Shown here: in pieces, positions 13,695 to 20,895 of the stretch
How the letters are laid out: each line of letters starts with the position of its first letter
How positions within the stretch are numbered: the stretch's first letter is position 1
Assembly (NCBI GenBank): GCA_035499715.1
Contig: DATJYF010000031.1
Span: 1-23,084, forward strand
Length of the DNA stretch: 23,084 nt
Origin: DASRHD01 sp035499715
GTDB lineage: Bacteria; Verrucomicrobiota; Verrucomicrobiia; Opitutales; Opitutaceae
Direction: 5' to 3'
Made by a program: the position numbers and the translations under genes
Notes under the pieces: generated by a model
What the model was told of the DNA's origin: nothing
The model's input: only the letters and a program-made list of their open reading frames with translations
The model's database searches: none

Positions 13695-13721
13695 GCCCCG
13701 CTCGCGCGAGCGGGGCTTTTT
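13695..13721 (+). terminator. Rho-independent terminator after ompH
   Basis: A perfect 9-bp stem GCCCCGCTC (13695-13703) with GAGCGGGGC (13708-13716) closes a gcgc loop and is followed directly by five Ts. It should end the dnaB-bamA-ompH transcript. It also shows that open-frame sequence upstream of lpxD here is not translated. Confidence 0.93.
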
Positions 13722-13773
13722 CTTGCCTCGCTCGCGCGTTGCGCCGCACCGCAAAATTGCCCAGGCTGCTTCC

Positions 13774-14823
13774 ATGCAGATTGCCTTTACGGTGGCCGAA
13801 CTGGCCGCACTTCTCCAGCCCCGCGCCACGCGGGGCGCGACCACCGCGACCGTCCGCGGAATTGCCGCGCTCACCGCCGCCCAGCCGGGCGACCTTTCCT
13901 TTTTGGGCAACTCCCGGTACAAAAATGAAGTCGCGACGACCGCCGCCTCCGTGGTGCTTCTGCCCGCCGACTATCCCGGCGAACCGCATCCGGAGCAGGT
14001 TTTTTTCCTGGTGGAAAATCCTTCGGTTGCGCTGGCCCGCCTGTGTTCGCGGATCGAGCAGCGGCTCTGGCCGCGCCCGGCGCCCGGCGTGCATCCCTCG
14101 GCCTGCGTCGCGTCCGGCGCCCGGATCGCCGCCTCCGCCACCATCGGCCCGCTCTGCCTGGTCGAGGACGGCGCGGTGGTTGGCGACCGCGTCCATCTGC
14201 AGGCTCAGGTCTTTGTCGGCCGCGGCGCGCAGCTGGGCGAGGATTGCTGGCTGATGCCGGGAACCATCGTCGCGGCCGAATGCGTGCTCGGCCGGGGGGT
14301 GCGCCTGCAGCCCGGCGTGATTGTCGGCTCCGACGGCTTCGGCTACGAATTTGTCGCCGGGCGCCACGAAAAAGTCCCGCAGATCGGCAACGTCGTCATC
14401 GGGGACGACGTCGAAATCGGCGCCAACACCACGATCGACCGCGCCCGCTTCAGCCGCACCTTCATTGGCGAGGGCACCAAAATCGACAATCTCGTCCAGA
14501 TCGCGCACAACGTGACCATCGGCAAGCACTGCCTGATCTGCGCGCAGGCCGGCATCTCCGGCAGCACCACGCTCGAGGACTACGTCGTGCTCGGAGGGCA
14601 GGTCGGACTCGTCGGTCACATCACGATCGGGCGCGAAGCCAAGGTCGGCGCGCAGGCCGGCGTCAACGAGAGCCTGCCCGCCAAAGCTCACGTCCGCGGC
14701 ACGCCCGGCATGCCGTATATGCTCGAGCAGCGTCTCACCGTTTTGCGCAACCGCCTGCCCGAGCTTTTCCGCCGGGTGGAGGCGCTGGAAGAACAGTTAA
14801 AAAAATCTTCCGCCCTGCCGTGA
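13774..14823 (+). CDS. lpxD: UDP-3-O-(3-hydroxyacyl)glucosamine N-acyltransferase
   Basis: LpxD adds the second acyl chain to UDP-acyl-glucosamine in lipid A synthesis, so the organism makes LPS. The 349-residue product has the N-terminal uridine-binding domain (about 1-95, including AAQPGDLSFLGNSRYKNE). A left-handed beta-helix of hexapeptide repeats follows (about 105-320; VHPSACVASGARIAASATIG), with catalytic His245 in LVQIAHNVTIG and GSDGFGYE in the middle. The end is helical and charged. The ATG at 13774 is preferred; the frame is open back to 13723, but that lies at the terminator of the previous operon. The start follows gctgcttcc without a Shine-Dalgarno. No fabZ, lpxA or lpxC follows; prs is next after 19 nt. 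Confidence 0.95.
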   Translation: MQIAFTVAELAALLQPRATRGATTATVRGIAALTAAQPGDLSFLGNSRYKNEVATTAASVVLLPADYPGEPHPEQVFFLVENPSVALARLCSRIEQRLWPRPAPGVHPSACVASGARIAASATIGPLCLVEDGAVVGDRVHLQAQVFVGRGAQLGEDCWLMPGTIVAAECVLGRGVRLQPGVIVGSDGFGYEFVAGRHEKVPQIGNVVIGDDVEIGANTTIDRARFSRTFIGEGTKIDNLVQIAHNVTIGKHCLICAQAGISGSTTLEDYVVLGGQVGLVGHITIGREAKVGAQAGVNESLPAKAHVRGTPGMPYMLEQRLTVLRNRLPELFRRVEALEEQLKKSSALP

Positions 14824-14842
14824 ACTGCGCAACCATGCCCTT

Positions 14843-15793
14843 ATGAGCAGTACTACCGGCCTGAAAATCTTTTCTGGCACTTCCAACCGGCCGCTGGCGG
14901 AGCAAATCTGCAAGGCCATCGATGTCCCCCTGGGCGAGGCTTCCGTCTCGACGTTTCCCGACGGGGAGTCGTTCGTGAAAATCAACGAAAACATCCGCGG
15001 CCAGGACGTGTACATCGTCCAGTCTACCTGCACGCCGACCAATCACAACCTGATGGAGCTGCTCATCATGATCGACGCAGCCCGGCGCGCCTCCGCCCTG
15101 CGCATCACCGCCGTCATTCCGTTTTACGGCTACGCGCGCCAGGACCGCAAAGATCAGCCCCGCGTGCCGATCACGGCCAAGCTCGTCGCCAATCTCCTCG
15201 TCGCCGCTGGCACCGCCCGCGTGCTCACGATGGACCTGCACAGCCAGCAGATCCAGGGCTTCTTCGACATACCGGTCGACCATCTCTACGCTTCGCCGGT
15301 TTTTTTCAAGCATTTCGAAAAGCTCAAGGGCGAAAACACGGTCGTGATCTCGCCGGACGTCGGCGGCATGAAGATGGCGGCGGCTTACGCCAGCATTCTC
15401 GGCGCCAGCCTGGGCATGGTCTGGAAAAAACGCACCAGCGCCACCACCGTCGAATCGATCAGCATCGTCGGGGAGATTGCGGGCAAGGACGTGCTGATCG
15501 TCGATGACATCACCGAGACGGCTGGCACGCTCGTCAATGCCGCCAAGCTCATGCGCGAAAGCGGCGCCCTCAGCGTGCGCGCCGCCGTCAGCCACAGCCT
15601 GCTCAGCCCGGTGGCCTACGAGCGCCTCGCGCAGGGGTACATCGACGAGCTGGTCACGACCAACACCATTCCCATCGACCCACGCGGCCTCCCCATCCGG
15701 GTGCTTCCCGTCGCCGGCATCCTCGGCGAGGCCATCATGCGCATCCACAACAACGAAAGCGTCACCAGCTTGTTCAGGGTCAAAGGGTTTTAG
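14843..15793 (+). CDS. prs: Ribose-phosphate pyrophosphokinase (PRPP synthetase)
   Basis: Prs makes PRPP from ribose 5-phosphate and ATP for nucleotide, histidine and tryptophan synthesis. The 316-residue product is family-sized. Motifs include FSGTSNRPLAEQI at the start, FPDGESFVKI, VIPFYGYARQDRK (ATP/allosteric region), MDLHSQQIQGFF with catalytic His133, and the PRPP loop VDDITETAGTL (220-230), a close variant of the usual VDDMIDTAGT. The ATG at 14843 gives the normal N-terminus; no Shine-Dalgarno is seen. It is 19 nt after lpxD and probably in the same transcript. The PRPP-using enzyme PyrE is encoded 1.5 kb further on, on the other strand. Confidence 0.96.
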   Translation: MSSTTGLKIFSGTSNRPLAEQICKAIDVPLGEASVSTFPDGESFVKINENIRGQDVYIVQSTCTPTNHNLMELLIMIDAARRASALRITAVIPFYGYARQDRKDQPRVPITAKLVANLLVAAGTARVLTMDLHSQQIQGFFDIPVDHLYASPVFFKHFEKLKGENTVVISPDVGGMKMAAAYASILGASLGMVWKKRTSATTVESISIVGEIAGKDVLIVDDITETAGTLVNAAKLMRESGALSVRAAVSHSLLSPVAYERLAQGYIDELVTTNTIPIDPRGLPIRVLPVAGILGEAIMRIHNNESVTSLFRVKGF

Positions 15794-15846
15794 CGCCTGA
15801 ACTCGCGGAACCTTTGGCGGGGTGGGTGTGTCATGTTTTTCTTCCC

Positions 15847-17271
15847 ATGAAATTCAAAACTATTTCCAGCGTTGTCACGGTGGCCTTGGCGGCGGGCGCG
15901 GCGGGGCTGTTGATCGGTGCCAAGGACGCCGCGTCCTCCCGTCCCATGCCCGTCCTGCACGTCGATGACACCCCGGTCTCCGAGGGGAAATCGGCGGTGG
16001 TCACGAGCTACGCCGATGTCGTCGCGCCGGTGCAAAAAGCGGTCGTTTCCGTCTATTCGACCAAAATCGTCCGCGAGAGCATTCCGATGGACCCGATGTT
16101 CCGCCAGTTCTTTTTCGGGGGCAACGTCCCGGAACGCGAAAGCAAGCAGGAGGGGCTGGGCTCGGGCGTCATCGTCTCCCCCGACGGCTATATTCTCACC
16201 AACAATCATGTGGTCGAAGGGGCGGACGAGCTCAACGTGATGCTGCCCGACGACCGCGAATTCAAGGCCAAGGTCATCGGCGCGGACCCGCAGACGGACG
16301 TCGCCGTGATCAAGATCGACGCGGACCACCTGCCGACCGTCACGCTGGCCGACAGCGACAAGCTTCGCGTCGGCGACGTCGTCTTCGCCATCGGCAACCC
16401 GCTCGCCGTCGGCCAGACTGTCACCATGGGCATTGTCTCCGCCACCGGCCGCAAAAACCTTGGCCTGCTCGACAATGTCGCCGGTTATGAGGATTTCATC
16501 CAGACCGACGCCGCCATTAACATGGGTAATTCCGGCGGCGCGCTCATCGACGCCAAGGGCCGTCTCGTCGGCATCAACAGCGCTATCATTTCCACTTCGC
16601 GCGGCAGCATCGGCATCGGCTTCGCCATCCCCGTCAATCTGGCCTCGCATATCATGCGCAGCCTGATCGAAACCGGAAAAGTCTCGCGCGGCTATCTTGG
16701 CGTCACGGCCGAGGCGGTCACGCCCGAACTCGCCGACCAGCTCGGTGTCACCAAGGATACGAAGGGCGTGGTCATCACGGACGTCAGGCCCGACAGCCCG
16801 GCGGCCAAGGCGGGACTGAAACGCCGCGACGTGATCGTCGCCGTCGCGGGCCGGCCGGTCGCCTCCCTGGAGGATTTCCGCCTGTTCGTCGCCGAAGAGC
16901 CGCCCGGCACGAAAGTGCCGGTGAAGTTCATGCGCGACGGCAAGGAAAAGACCGTCGAGGCCGCCTTGGGCACGCTCAACAGCGAAGTCGCCCAGGATGA
17001 GCTGCTGCCCGGCGTCACCGTCACCAATCTCACGCCGGACAAGCGCCGTGAGCTCAACATCGACGACCAGGTGACGGGAGTGCTCATCACGCATGTCGAC
17101 GACAGTTCGCCCTACAGCGACCGTCTGGCCGAAGGCGCCGTCATCATCGAAATCAACCGCACCCCCATCACCGACGTGCAATCGGCCAAACAGCAGCTCG
17201 TCAACGGACCGAATCTCTTCCTGGTTTATTACCAGGGCGTCTACCGTTTCCTGCGCATCGAGGTGAAATAG
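15847..17271 (+). CDS. DegP/HtrA-family periplasmic serine protease with two PDZ domains
   Basis: These proteases degrade or refold damaged envelope proteins. The 474-residue product has an N-terminal signal or anchor (MKFKTISSVVTVALAAGAAG) and a trypsin-like domain with all three catalytic residues: His121 (LTNNHVVEG), Asp151 (TDVAVIKID) and Ser229 (NMGNSGGAL). Two PDZ domains follow: about 275-365 (SRGYLGVTAEAVTPELADQL) and about 385-474, which ends at RFLRIEVK. The ATG at 15847 is preferred since upstream in-frame codons add nothing like a signal peptide. The start follows tttttcttccc with no Shine-Dalgarno. Its place after bamA-ompH-lpxD genes fits envelope quality control. Whether the N-terminal helix is cleaved cannot be decided here. 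A terminator follows. Confidence 0.93.
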   Translation: MKFKTISSVVTVALAAGAAGLLIGAKDAASSRPMPVLHVDDTPVSEGKSAVVTSYADVVAPVQKAVVSVYSTKIVRESIPMDPMFRQFFFGGNVPERESKQEGLGSGVIVSPDGYILTNNHVVEGADELNVMLPDDREFKAKVIGADPQTDVAVIKIDADHLPTVTLADSDKLRVGDVVFAIGNPLAVGQTVTMGIVSATGRKNLGLLDNVAGYEDFIQTDAAINMGNSGGALIDAKGRLVGINSAIISTSRGSIGIGFAIPVNLASHIMRSLIETGKVSRGYLGVTAEAVTPELADQLGVTKDTKGVVITDVRPDSPAAKAGLKRRDVIVAVAGRPVASLEDFRLFVAEEPPGTKVPVKFMRDGKEKTVEAALGTLNSEVAQDELLPGVTVTNLTPDKRRELNIDDQVTGVLITHVDDSSPYSDRLAEGAVIIEINRTPITDVQSAKQQLVNGPNLFLVYYQGVYRFLRIEVK

Positions 17272-17317
17272 CCGCGGGGAGGCCGCTGGGGTGCGATCAG
17301 CCGATGGCCGCGCCCCC

Positions 17318-17340
17318 GCCGCCGCAGGCGGCCATTTTCT
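17318..17340 (+). terminator. Rho-independent terminator after the DegP-type gene
   Basis: A 6-bp stem GCCGCC (17318-17323) with GGCGGC (17327-17332) closes a gca loop and is followed by cattttcttt. It lies 46 nt after the protease stop and just before the convergent pyrE end. An alternative longer-range pairing of GGCCGC (17306-17311) with GCGGCC (17328-17333) is also possible. Confidence 0.6.
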
Positions 17341-17341
17341 T

Positions 17342-17911
17342 TCAACTGCCGGGTTTTTCGATTGGCAGGCGGGCCAGCCAGTCGGGCAGCTGGTCGGCCG
17401 GATAGGTCGGAAAGCTCAATTCCAGCAGCGAGACCGCCGGCACGTCGAACCGCGTCGCGCCGCCGCTGCGGTCCACCAGCATGGCGATGCCCGCCGGCGC
17501 CGCGCCCGCCCGCCGCAGGATTTCGAGGCACTCCAGCACCCGCCCGCCGCGTGTCACCACGTCTTCGACCACGAGCACGCGCTCGCCCGGCGCGAAGGTG
17601 AAGCCGCGCCGCATGACCAGGACATTGTTTTCCTTTTCCGCGAAAACAAACCGGGCCTGGGCCCGCCGGGCCACCTCTTGGCCGATGACAAGGCCGCCCA
17701 TCGCCGGCGCCAGCACGGTCTGAAACGCGAGGCCGCGCAATTTGGCCAGCAGCAGCTCGGCGAGGCGTTCCACCGCGTCCATGTGCTGGCAGGCCTGGGC
17801 ACACTGGAAATAGTGGCCGCTGTGCAGCCCCGAACGCAGCACGAAGTGCCCCTGCAGCAGGGCCTTCGTGCGGTTGAAAATCCCGAGCACTTCCTTTTGG
17901 ACTTCATCCAT
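17342..17911 (-). CDS. pyrE: Orotate phosphoribosyltransferase
   Basis: PyrE joins orotate to PRPP to form OMP in pyrimidine synthesis. The 189-residue product begins MDEVQKEVLGIFNRTKALLQ, typical of the family, followed by GHFVLRSGLHSGHYFQ, APAMGGLVIGQEVAR, catalytic-loop Lys93 in FAEKENN, and the PRPP loop VLVVEDVVTRGGR (112-124; usually TTGGS). The frame stays open far upstream, but the ATG at 17911 fits the family start. A perfect AGGAGG lies only 1 nt before that ATG, which is unusually close. An in-frame ATG at 17953 would place it inside the gene and add 14 residues. The gene is divergent from the MBL gene with 78 nt between starts, so the two share a regulatory region. Confidence 0.93.
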   Translation of the reverse strand: MDEVQKEVLGIFNRTKALLQGHFVLRSGLHSGHYFQCAQACQHMDAVERLAELLLAKLRGLAFQTVLAPAMGGLVIGQEVARRAQARFVFAEKENNVLVMRRGFTFAPGERVLVVEDVVTRGGRVLECLEILRRAGAAPAGIAMLVDRSGGATRFDVPAVSLLELSFPTYPADQLPDWLARLPIEKPGS

Positions 17912-17989
17912 GCCTCCTGACGCTGCGCATCCCGGAGGGAAAAACAAAATCATTTTTGCAGTGCGCCGGGTTTGCGGTAGGCTTGTCTC

Positions 17990-18835
17990 ATGGTCACAGC
18001 TGCACTTCCGCTCGAAGACGAGCTGGGCGACGTGCTGGAAAAGGCGTTGCGCGGCGCGGAAATGACCGCCCGCACGCTGGCCGACCGCGCCCGGGTGGAT
18101 GCGGCGCGCATTCGCGACGCCATGGACTATCGCTCCGACCTCAGCTGCGACGAGCTGCGGCGGATCGCCGCCGCGCTCGGCCTCAACGAAGTGGGGCTTT
18201 GCGCGCTCGGCGCGGGGCGTTATCCGCGGCCCGAGATTTCCGGCCTGCCGTTCGATCTGCACGCGCTGCACATGGCCCACGGCATCGGCGTGGCCAACGC
18301 CTATCTCGTGGCCGAGACCGGCGCGAGTCACGGCCTGCTCTTTGATGCGGGCGCGGATTTTTCCGCCCTCCGCCGGAACTGGCCGCGCGCGATCGAAAAG
18401 ATCGACGCCATTTTCCTCACCCACGTCGAGACCGAGCATACCGGCGGATGGTGCGAGGCGCTCGCGGCCTTCGGCGCGACTCAGGCCTTCGTGCCCGAGG
18501 GCGCGACCGTGCCCTGCACCGATCCCCTTGGCGAAGGGTCCAGCCGCGTCTTCGGACATCTCGAGGTGAGGGCTTTCCGCACCCCTGGCCATTGCGAGGC
18601 GCACAACTGCTACCTCGTCCGTTCCCGCGCCCGGCCGGACGCGCCGGCGCTGCTCGTTTCGGGCGATCTGCTTTTCGCCGGCTCGGTCGGCGGCGGTTAT
18701 TTTTGCCCGCGCCGTTTGCTGGCGCAGTTGCGCCGCATCATGGAGGCGGTCCCGCCCGACACGGTGGTGGCGCCCGGCCACGGACCGTTGACCACAATCA
18801 AAAACGAACGGCAATTCAACCCGTTCGTGGTCTGA
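17990..18835 (+). CDS. HTH-metallo-beta-lactamase-fold fusion protein with HxExEH metal motif
   Basis: The 281-residue product has no signal peptide. Residues 10-75 look like a small XRE-type helical domain (EMTARTLADRARVDAARIRD, then DELRRIAAALGLNEVGLCAL). Residues 85-281 form an MBL fold of the glyoxalase-II-like type, with LTHVETEHTGG (143-153), TPGH with His201, SGD with Asp226, and APGHGP with His264. The first motif is H-x-E-x-E-H instead of the usual H-x-H-x-D-H; HxExDH is the iron motif of flavodiiron proteins and ODP-type oxygen-binding proteins. Hydrolase activity is therefore uncertain, and a diiron site is a real alternative. The start follows ggcttgtctc with no Shine-Dalgarno. 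It is divergent from pyrE and convergent with tRNA-Pro. No specific function is assigned. Confidence 0.8.
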   Translation: MVTAALPLEDELGDVLEKALRGAEMTARTLADRARVDAARIRDAMDYRSDLSCDELRRIAAALGLNEVGLCALGAGRYPRPEISGLPFDLHALHMAHGIGVANAYLVAETGASHGLLFDAGADFSALRRNWPRAIEKIDAIFLTHVETEHTGGWCEALAAFGATQAFVPEGATVPCTDPLGEGSSRVFGHLEVRAFRTPGHCEAHNCYLVRSRARPDAPALLVSGDLLFAGSVGGGYFCPRRLLAQLRRIMEAVPPDTVVAPGHGPLTTIKNERQFNPFVV

Positions 18836-18851
18836 CCGGCGCCGGCTGGAA

Positions 18852-18928
<77 letters not shown>

Positions 18929-18941
18929 ATGGGAAAATGAC

Positions 18942-18955
18942 GCTCCCGAGGGAGC
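18942..18955 (-). terminator. Weak terminator-like hairpin after the DUF1573 operon
   Basis: On the minus strand GCTCC-CTCG-GGAGC forms a 5-bp stem with a tetraloop, followed by gtcattttccc. It lies between the DUF1573 gene end (19067) and the tRNA-Pro 5' end, so it could end the TonB operon transcript just before the tRNA. The stem is short and the T-run has four Ts. Confidence 0.35.
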
Positions 18956-19066
18956 AGGATCAATGAAAGGAACCTTGGTCCGGAAAATGCCGGAAGGGAA
19001 ATGCAGGCATGGCTTGCAGCCGCCAGCAAGAAGAATCGGCGGCGCGCGGCCGTCGCCGGCCGAGTC

Positions 19067-19723
19067 CTACTGCACGATGGCGTAAACGATCATTTCCTGG
19101 GGCTGGCCCAGCACCGCCTCGTATTGCACCAGAATTTCGTCGCGGTAGTGGGAATCGGTGGAGCGGGGCGTGATCCGCAGGCGATAGCGGCGTCCGGGAA
19201 CGTCGGTAATCTGCTGAACGGTGAACTGCGGGCTGTAAACGACGTCGCGGAGGGTGATGGCGACATCCGTGCCGGCGGTGATGGTGACTTCCCGGGGTTC
19301 GCGCTGGCCGTCGTGGCTCCAGACCACCATCCGCGGGGCGATCTCGATCACTTGCGGAATGTTGACCCGCAGGGTGAGGACGGTGGGCGCAGCCGGCGCG
19401 TCATCGGTCGTGATCGTGACCGTCCGTTCCTGCCAGCCGATGCGTTCCCGCAGATCCATCTGGGCCTTGACCTCGCCGCTTTCGCCCGGAGCGTAGGTGG
19501 TTTTGGCCAGCGTCGCGGTCGTGCAACCGCAGCTGGTCTGGACGCCGGTGATCTTGACCGGCTTGTCGCCGGTGTTTTTGAAGGGGAAGACGGTGGCGAA
19601 CGATTCCTGGCCGCCTTTGGCGGTCGCCTCGACCTTGGTGGTGGACCAAGTCAGCGCGCCGGCGGCGGCCCCGGCCGAAAGCGCAAGGAGGAGGGGCAGG
19701 AGGGCAAGCCGCAGAGCGCTCAT
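19067..19723 (-). CDS. DUF1573 family secreted protein
   Basis: The 218-residue product has a signal peptide (MSALRLALLPLLLALSAGAA, cleavage near AGA-L). A DUF1573 domain follows, an Ig-like beta-sandwich with the marker motif VQTSCGCTTATLAKTTYAPG (61-80), including Cys65 and Cys67. The N-terminal part FATVFPFKNTGDKPVKI is also typical. The rest (about 100-218) is a second beta-rich domain. The molecular role of DUF1573 is not established; such proteins are common in the periplasm or on the surface of Bacteroidetes and Verrucomicrobia. The gene is the last in the TonB operon, 53 nt after the second coiled-coil gene. No Shine-Dalgarno is seen before the ATG. Confidence 0.85.
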   Translation of the reverse strand: MSALRLALLPLLLALSAGAAAGALTWSTTKVEATAKGGQESFATVFPFKNTGDKPVKITGVQTSCGCTTATLAKTTYAPGESGEVKAQMDLRERIGWQERTVTITTDDAPAAPTVLTLRVNIPQVIEIAPRMVVWSHDGQREPREVTITAGTDVAITLRDVVYSPQFTVQQITDVPGRRYRLRITPRSTDSHYRDEILVQYEAVLGQPQEMIVYAIVQ

Positions 19724-19776
19724 GGCCGCAACGACGCTTACTTGCCGGGAAAAGAATCCACGCCGCCCGCGCGGGG

Positions 19777-20304
19777 TTACTTCTTGATCTGCGGCGGGGT
19801 GTAGCTCGCCAGATTGCTGGCCGTGATTTTCTGCGTCACCATGTCGTAGGTGCGCTGAATCTCCAGGTCGGCCAGCTGGCGGTCGATTTTGGCCTGCTCG
19901 ATTTGCTTCTGCAGGTCAAAGAGCTCCTCCGACGCCTTGGAATGGGCATCATGCAGCTGGTCGAGCTTGATATCGAGGTCGCCGACTTGCTTGGCGTAGC
20001 GGTCGGCCTCGGCCTGATATTTGGCTTTTTCGTCGGCCATCTGCTTCATGCTGGCTTGATATTTGGCGAGATGATCGGCCAGCGCCTGTTCATCGGCCTT
20101 GCGCTGTTCCTCCTCGCGCTGTGCGGCGTCGGCCGCGGCCTTTTTGATCGCCGCTTCTTTGGCGGCTTGGTCTTCGGCCTGCTTCTGCTGCAATTCGAGC
20201 TCATGCTGGTGTTCCACTTCAGCGACATGCAGGCTGAACTGATGGTAGCGGGCGATGAAAGCCAACAGCAGGACGATGGGAAGGATAAAGTAGAATTTGT
20301 TCAT
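19777..20304 (-). CDS. Membrane-anchored coiled-coil protein B
   Basis: I do not recognise a named family. The 175-residue product has one N-terminal membrane helix (about 4-20, FYFILPIVLLLAFIA). A long, highly charged Ala/Glu/Lys/Gln-rich coiled-coil covers about 28-150, and the short end is NLASYTPPQIKK. The topology suggests a periplasmic coil held to the inner membrane. Length, layout and composition match the neighbouring 182-residue gene, so the two look like paralogues. The Ala/Glu/Lys bias means sequence-search hits may be only compositional. It lies 18 nt after coiled-coil gene A and 53 nt before DUF1573. The mRNA before the ATG reads cctccctccccttcac. A structural role alongside TonB, as proposed for DUF3450 coiled-coil proteins in other TonB operons, is inference. 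Confidence 0.75.
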   Translation of the reverse strand: MNKFYFILPIVLLLAFIARYHQFSLHVAEVEHQHELELQQKQAEDQAAKEAAIKKAAADAAQREEEQRKADEQALADHLAKYQASMKQMADEKAKYQAEADRYAKQVGDLDIKLDQLHDAHSKASEELFDLQKQIEQAKIDRQLADLEIQRTYDMVTQKITASNLASYTPPQIKK

Positions 20305-20322
20305 GTGAAGGGGAGGGAGGGC

Positions 20323-20871
20323 TCAGGAGTTGTTGGCGGCCGCCTTCTTGATCGCGGCGTCGGCGTCGGCGCGGGCCTTTTCCGCAGCGGCCAGCTTGTC
20401 GAGCAAGCTGGTGATATTCTGGACATTGATGTTGGCCTGCTGGATGTAGGATTTGAGGAACTGCACCTCCTTGGCGGCTTCTCCTTTTTGATGATCGAGG
20501 TCGGCGATGGCTTTCTCCTCGGCGTCGATCTGCTTTTGCAGGGCATCGGCCTGGTCGCGGAATTTGTTCTGGTCGTTGAAGGCCTTCGTGCGCTCGGCGT
20601 CCGCGGCATTGAAGGCGTCCTGTTCGGCTTTTTCCCGCGCTTTCTTGTCGGCGAGTTCCTGCTTGCGGTGCTCGGCGTCTTCGTTGGCCTTGATGATTGC
20701 CTCGCGCCGGGCCTCGGCCTGGGCCAGGGCCTCGGCCTCCTTGGCTTTTTGGATCGCCCGCTGCTTGTCCGCCTGCTGTTGCTCGAAGTTCCGCGCAAAG
20801 GGAATGTAGAACGCGCAGAAGATGGCCAGCGCGATGGCGGGGGCGATAAAGTAAATGTAATTTTTCTTCAT
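20323..20871 (-). CDS. Membrane-anchored coiled-coil protein A
   Basis: No named family is recognised. The 182-residue product has an N-terminal membrane helix (about 5-26, YIYFIAPAIALAIFCAFYI). A charged coiled-coil rich in Ala, Glu, Lys and Gln follows (about 30-175, for example QKAKEAEALAQAEARREA), ending in KKAAANNS. The break at about 135-155 (EVQFLKSYIQQANINVQ) is the least charged part and may be a contact site. It is 24 nt after the TPR gene and 18 nt before coiled-coil B, clearly the same operon. The start is preceded by attttccctcc with no Shine-Dalgarno. It is probably a periplasmic coil anchored in the inner membrane. Confidence 0.75.
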   Translation of the reverse strand: MKKNYIYFIAPAIALAIFCAFYIPFARNFEQQQADKQRAIQKAKEAEALAQAEARREAIIKANEDAEHRKQELADKKAREKAEQDAFNAADAERTKAFNDQNKFRDQADALQKQIDAEEKAIADLDHQKGEAAKEVQFLKSYIQQANINVQNITSLLDKLAAAEKARADADAAIKKAAANNS

Positions 20872-20895
20872 GGAGGGAAAATTAATTCGGGAAGG

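Noticed and set aside
15790..17181. Minus-strand open frame opposite the DegP-type protease gene
   Set aside because: The plus strand encodes a full catalytic triad and PDZ domains; the antisense product has only Asp/Gly/Arg-rich composition.
17912..18814. N-terminal extension of pyrE by about 300 residues on the minus strand
   Set aside because: It would overlap almost the whole HTH-MBL gene, and PyrE families begin at MDEVQKEVLG.
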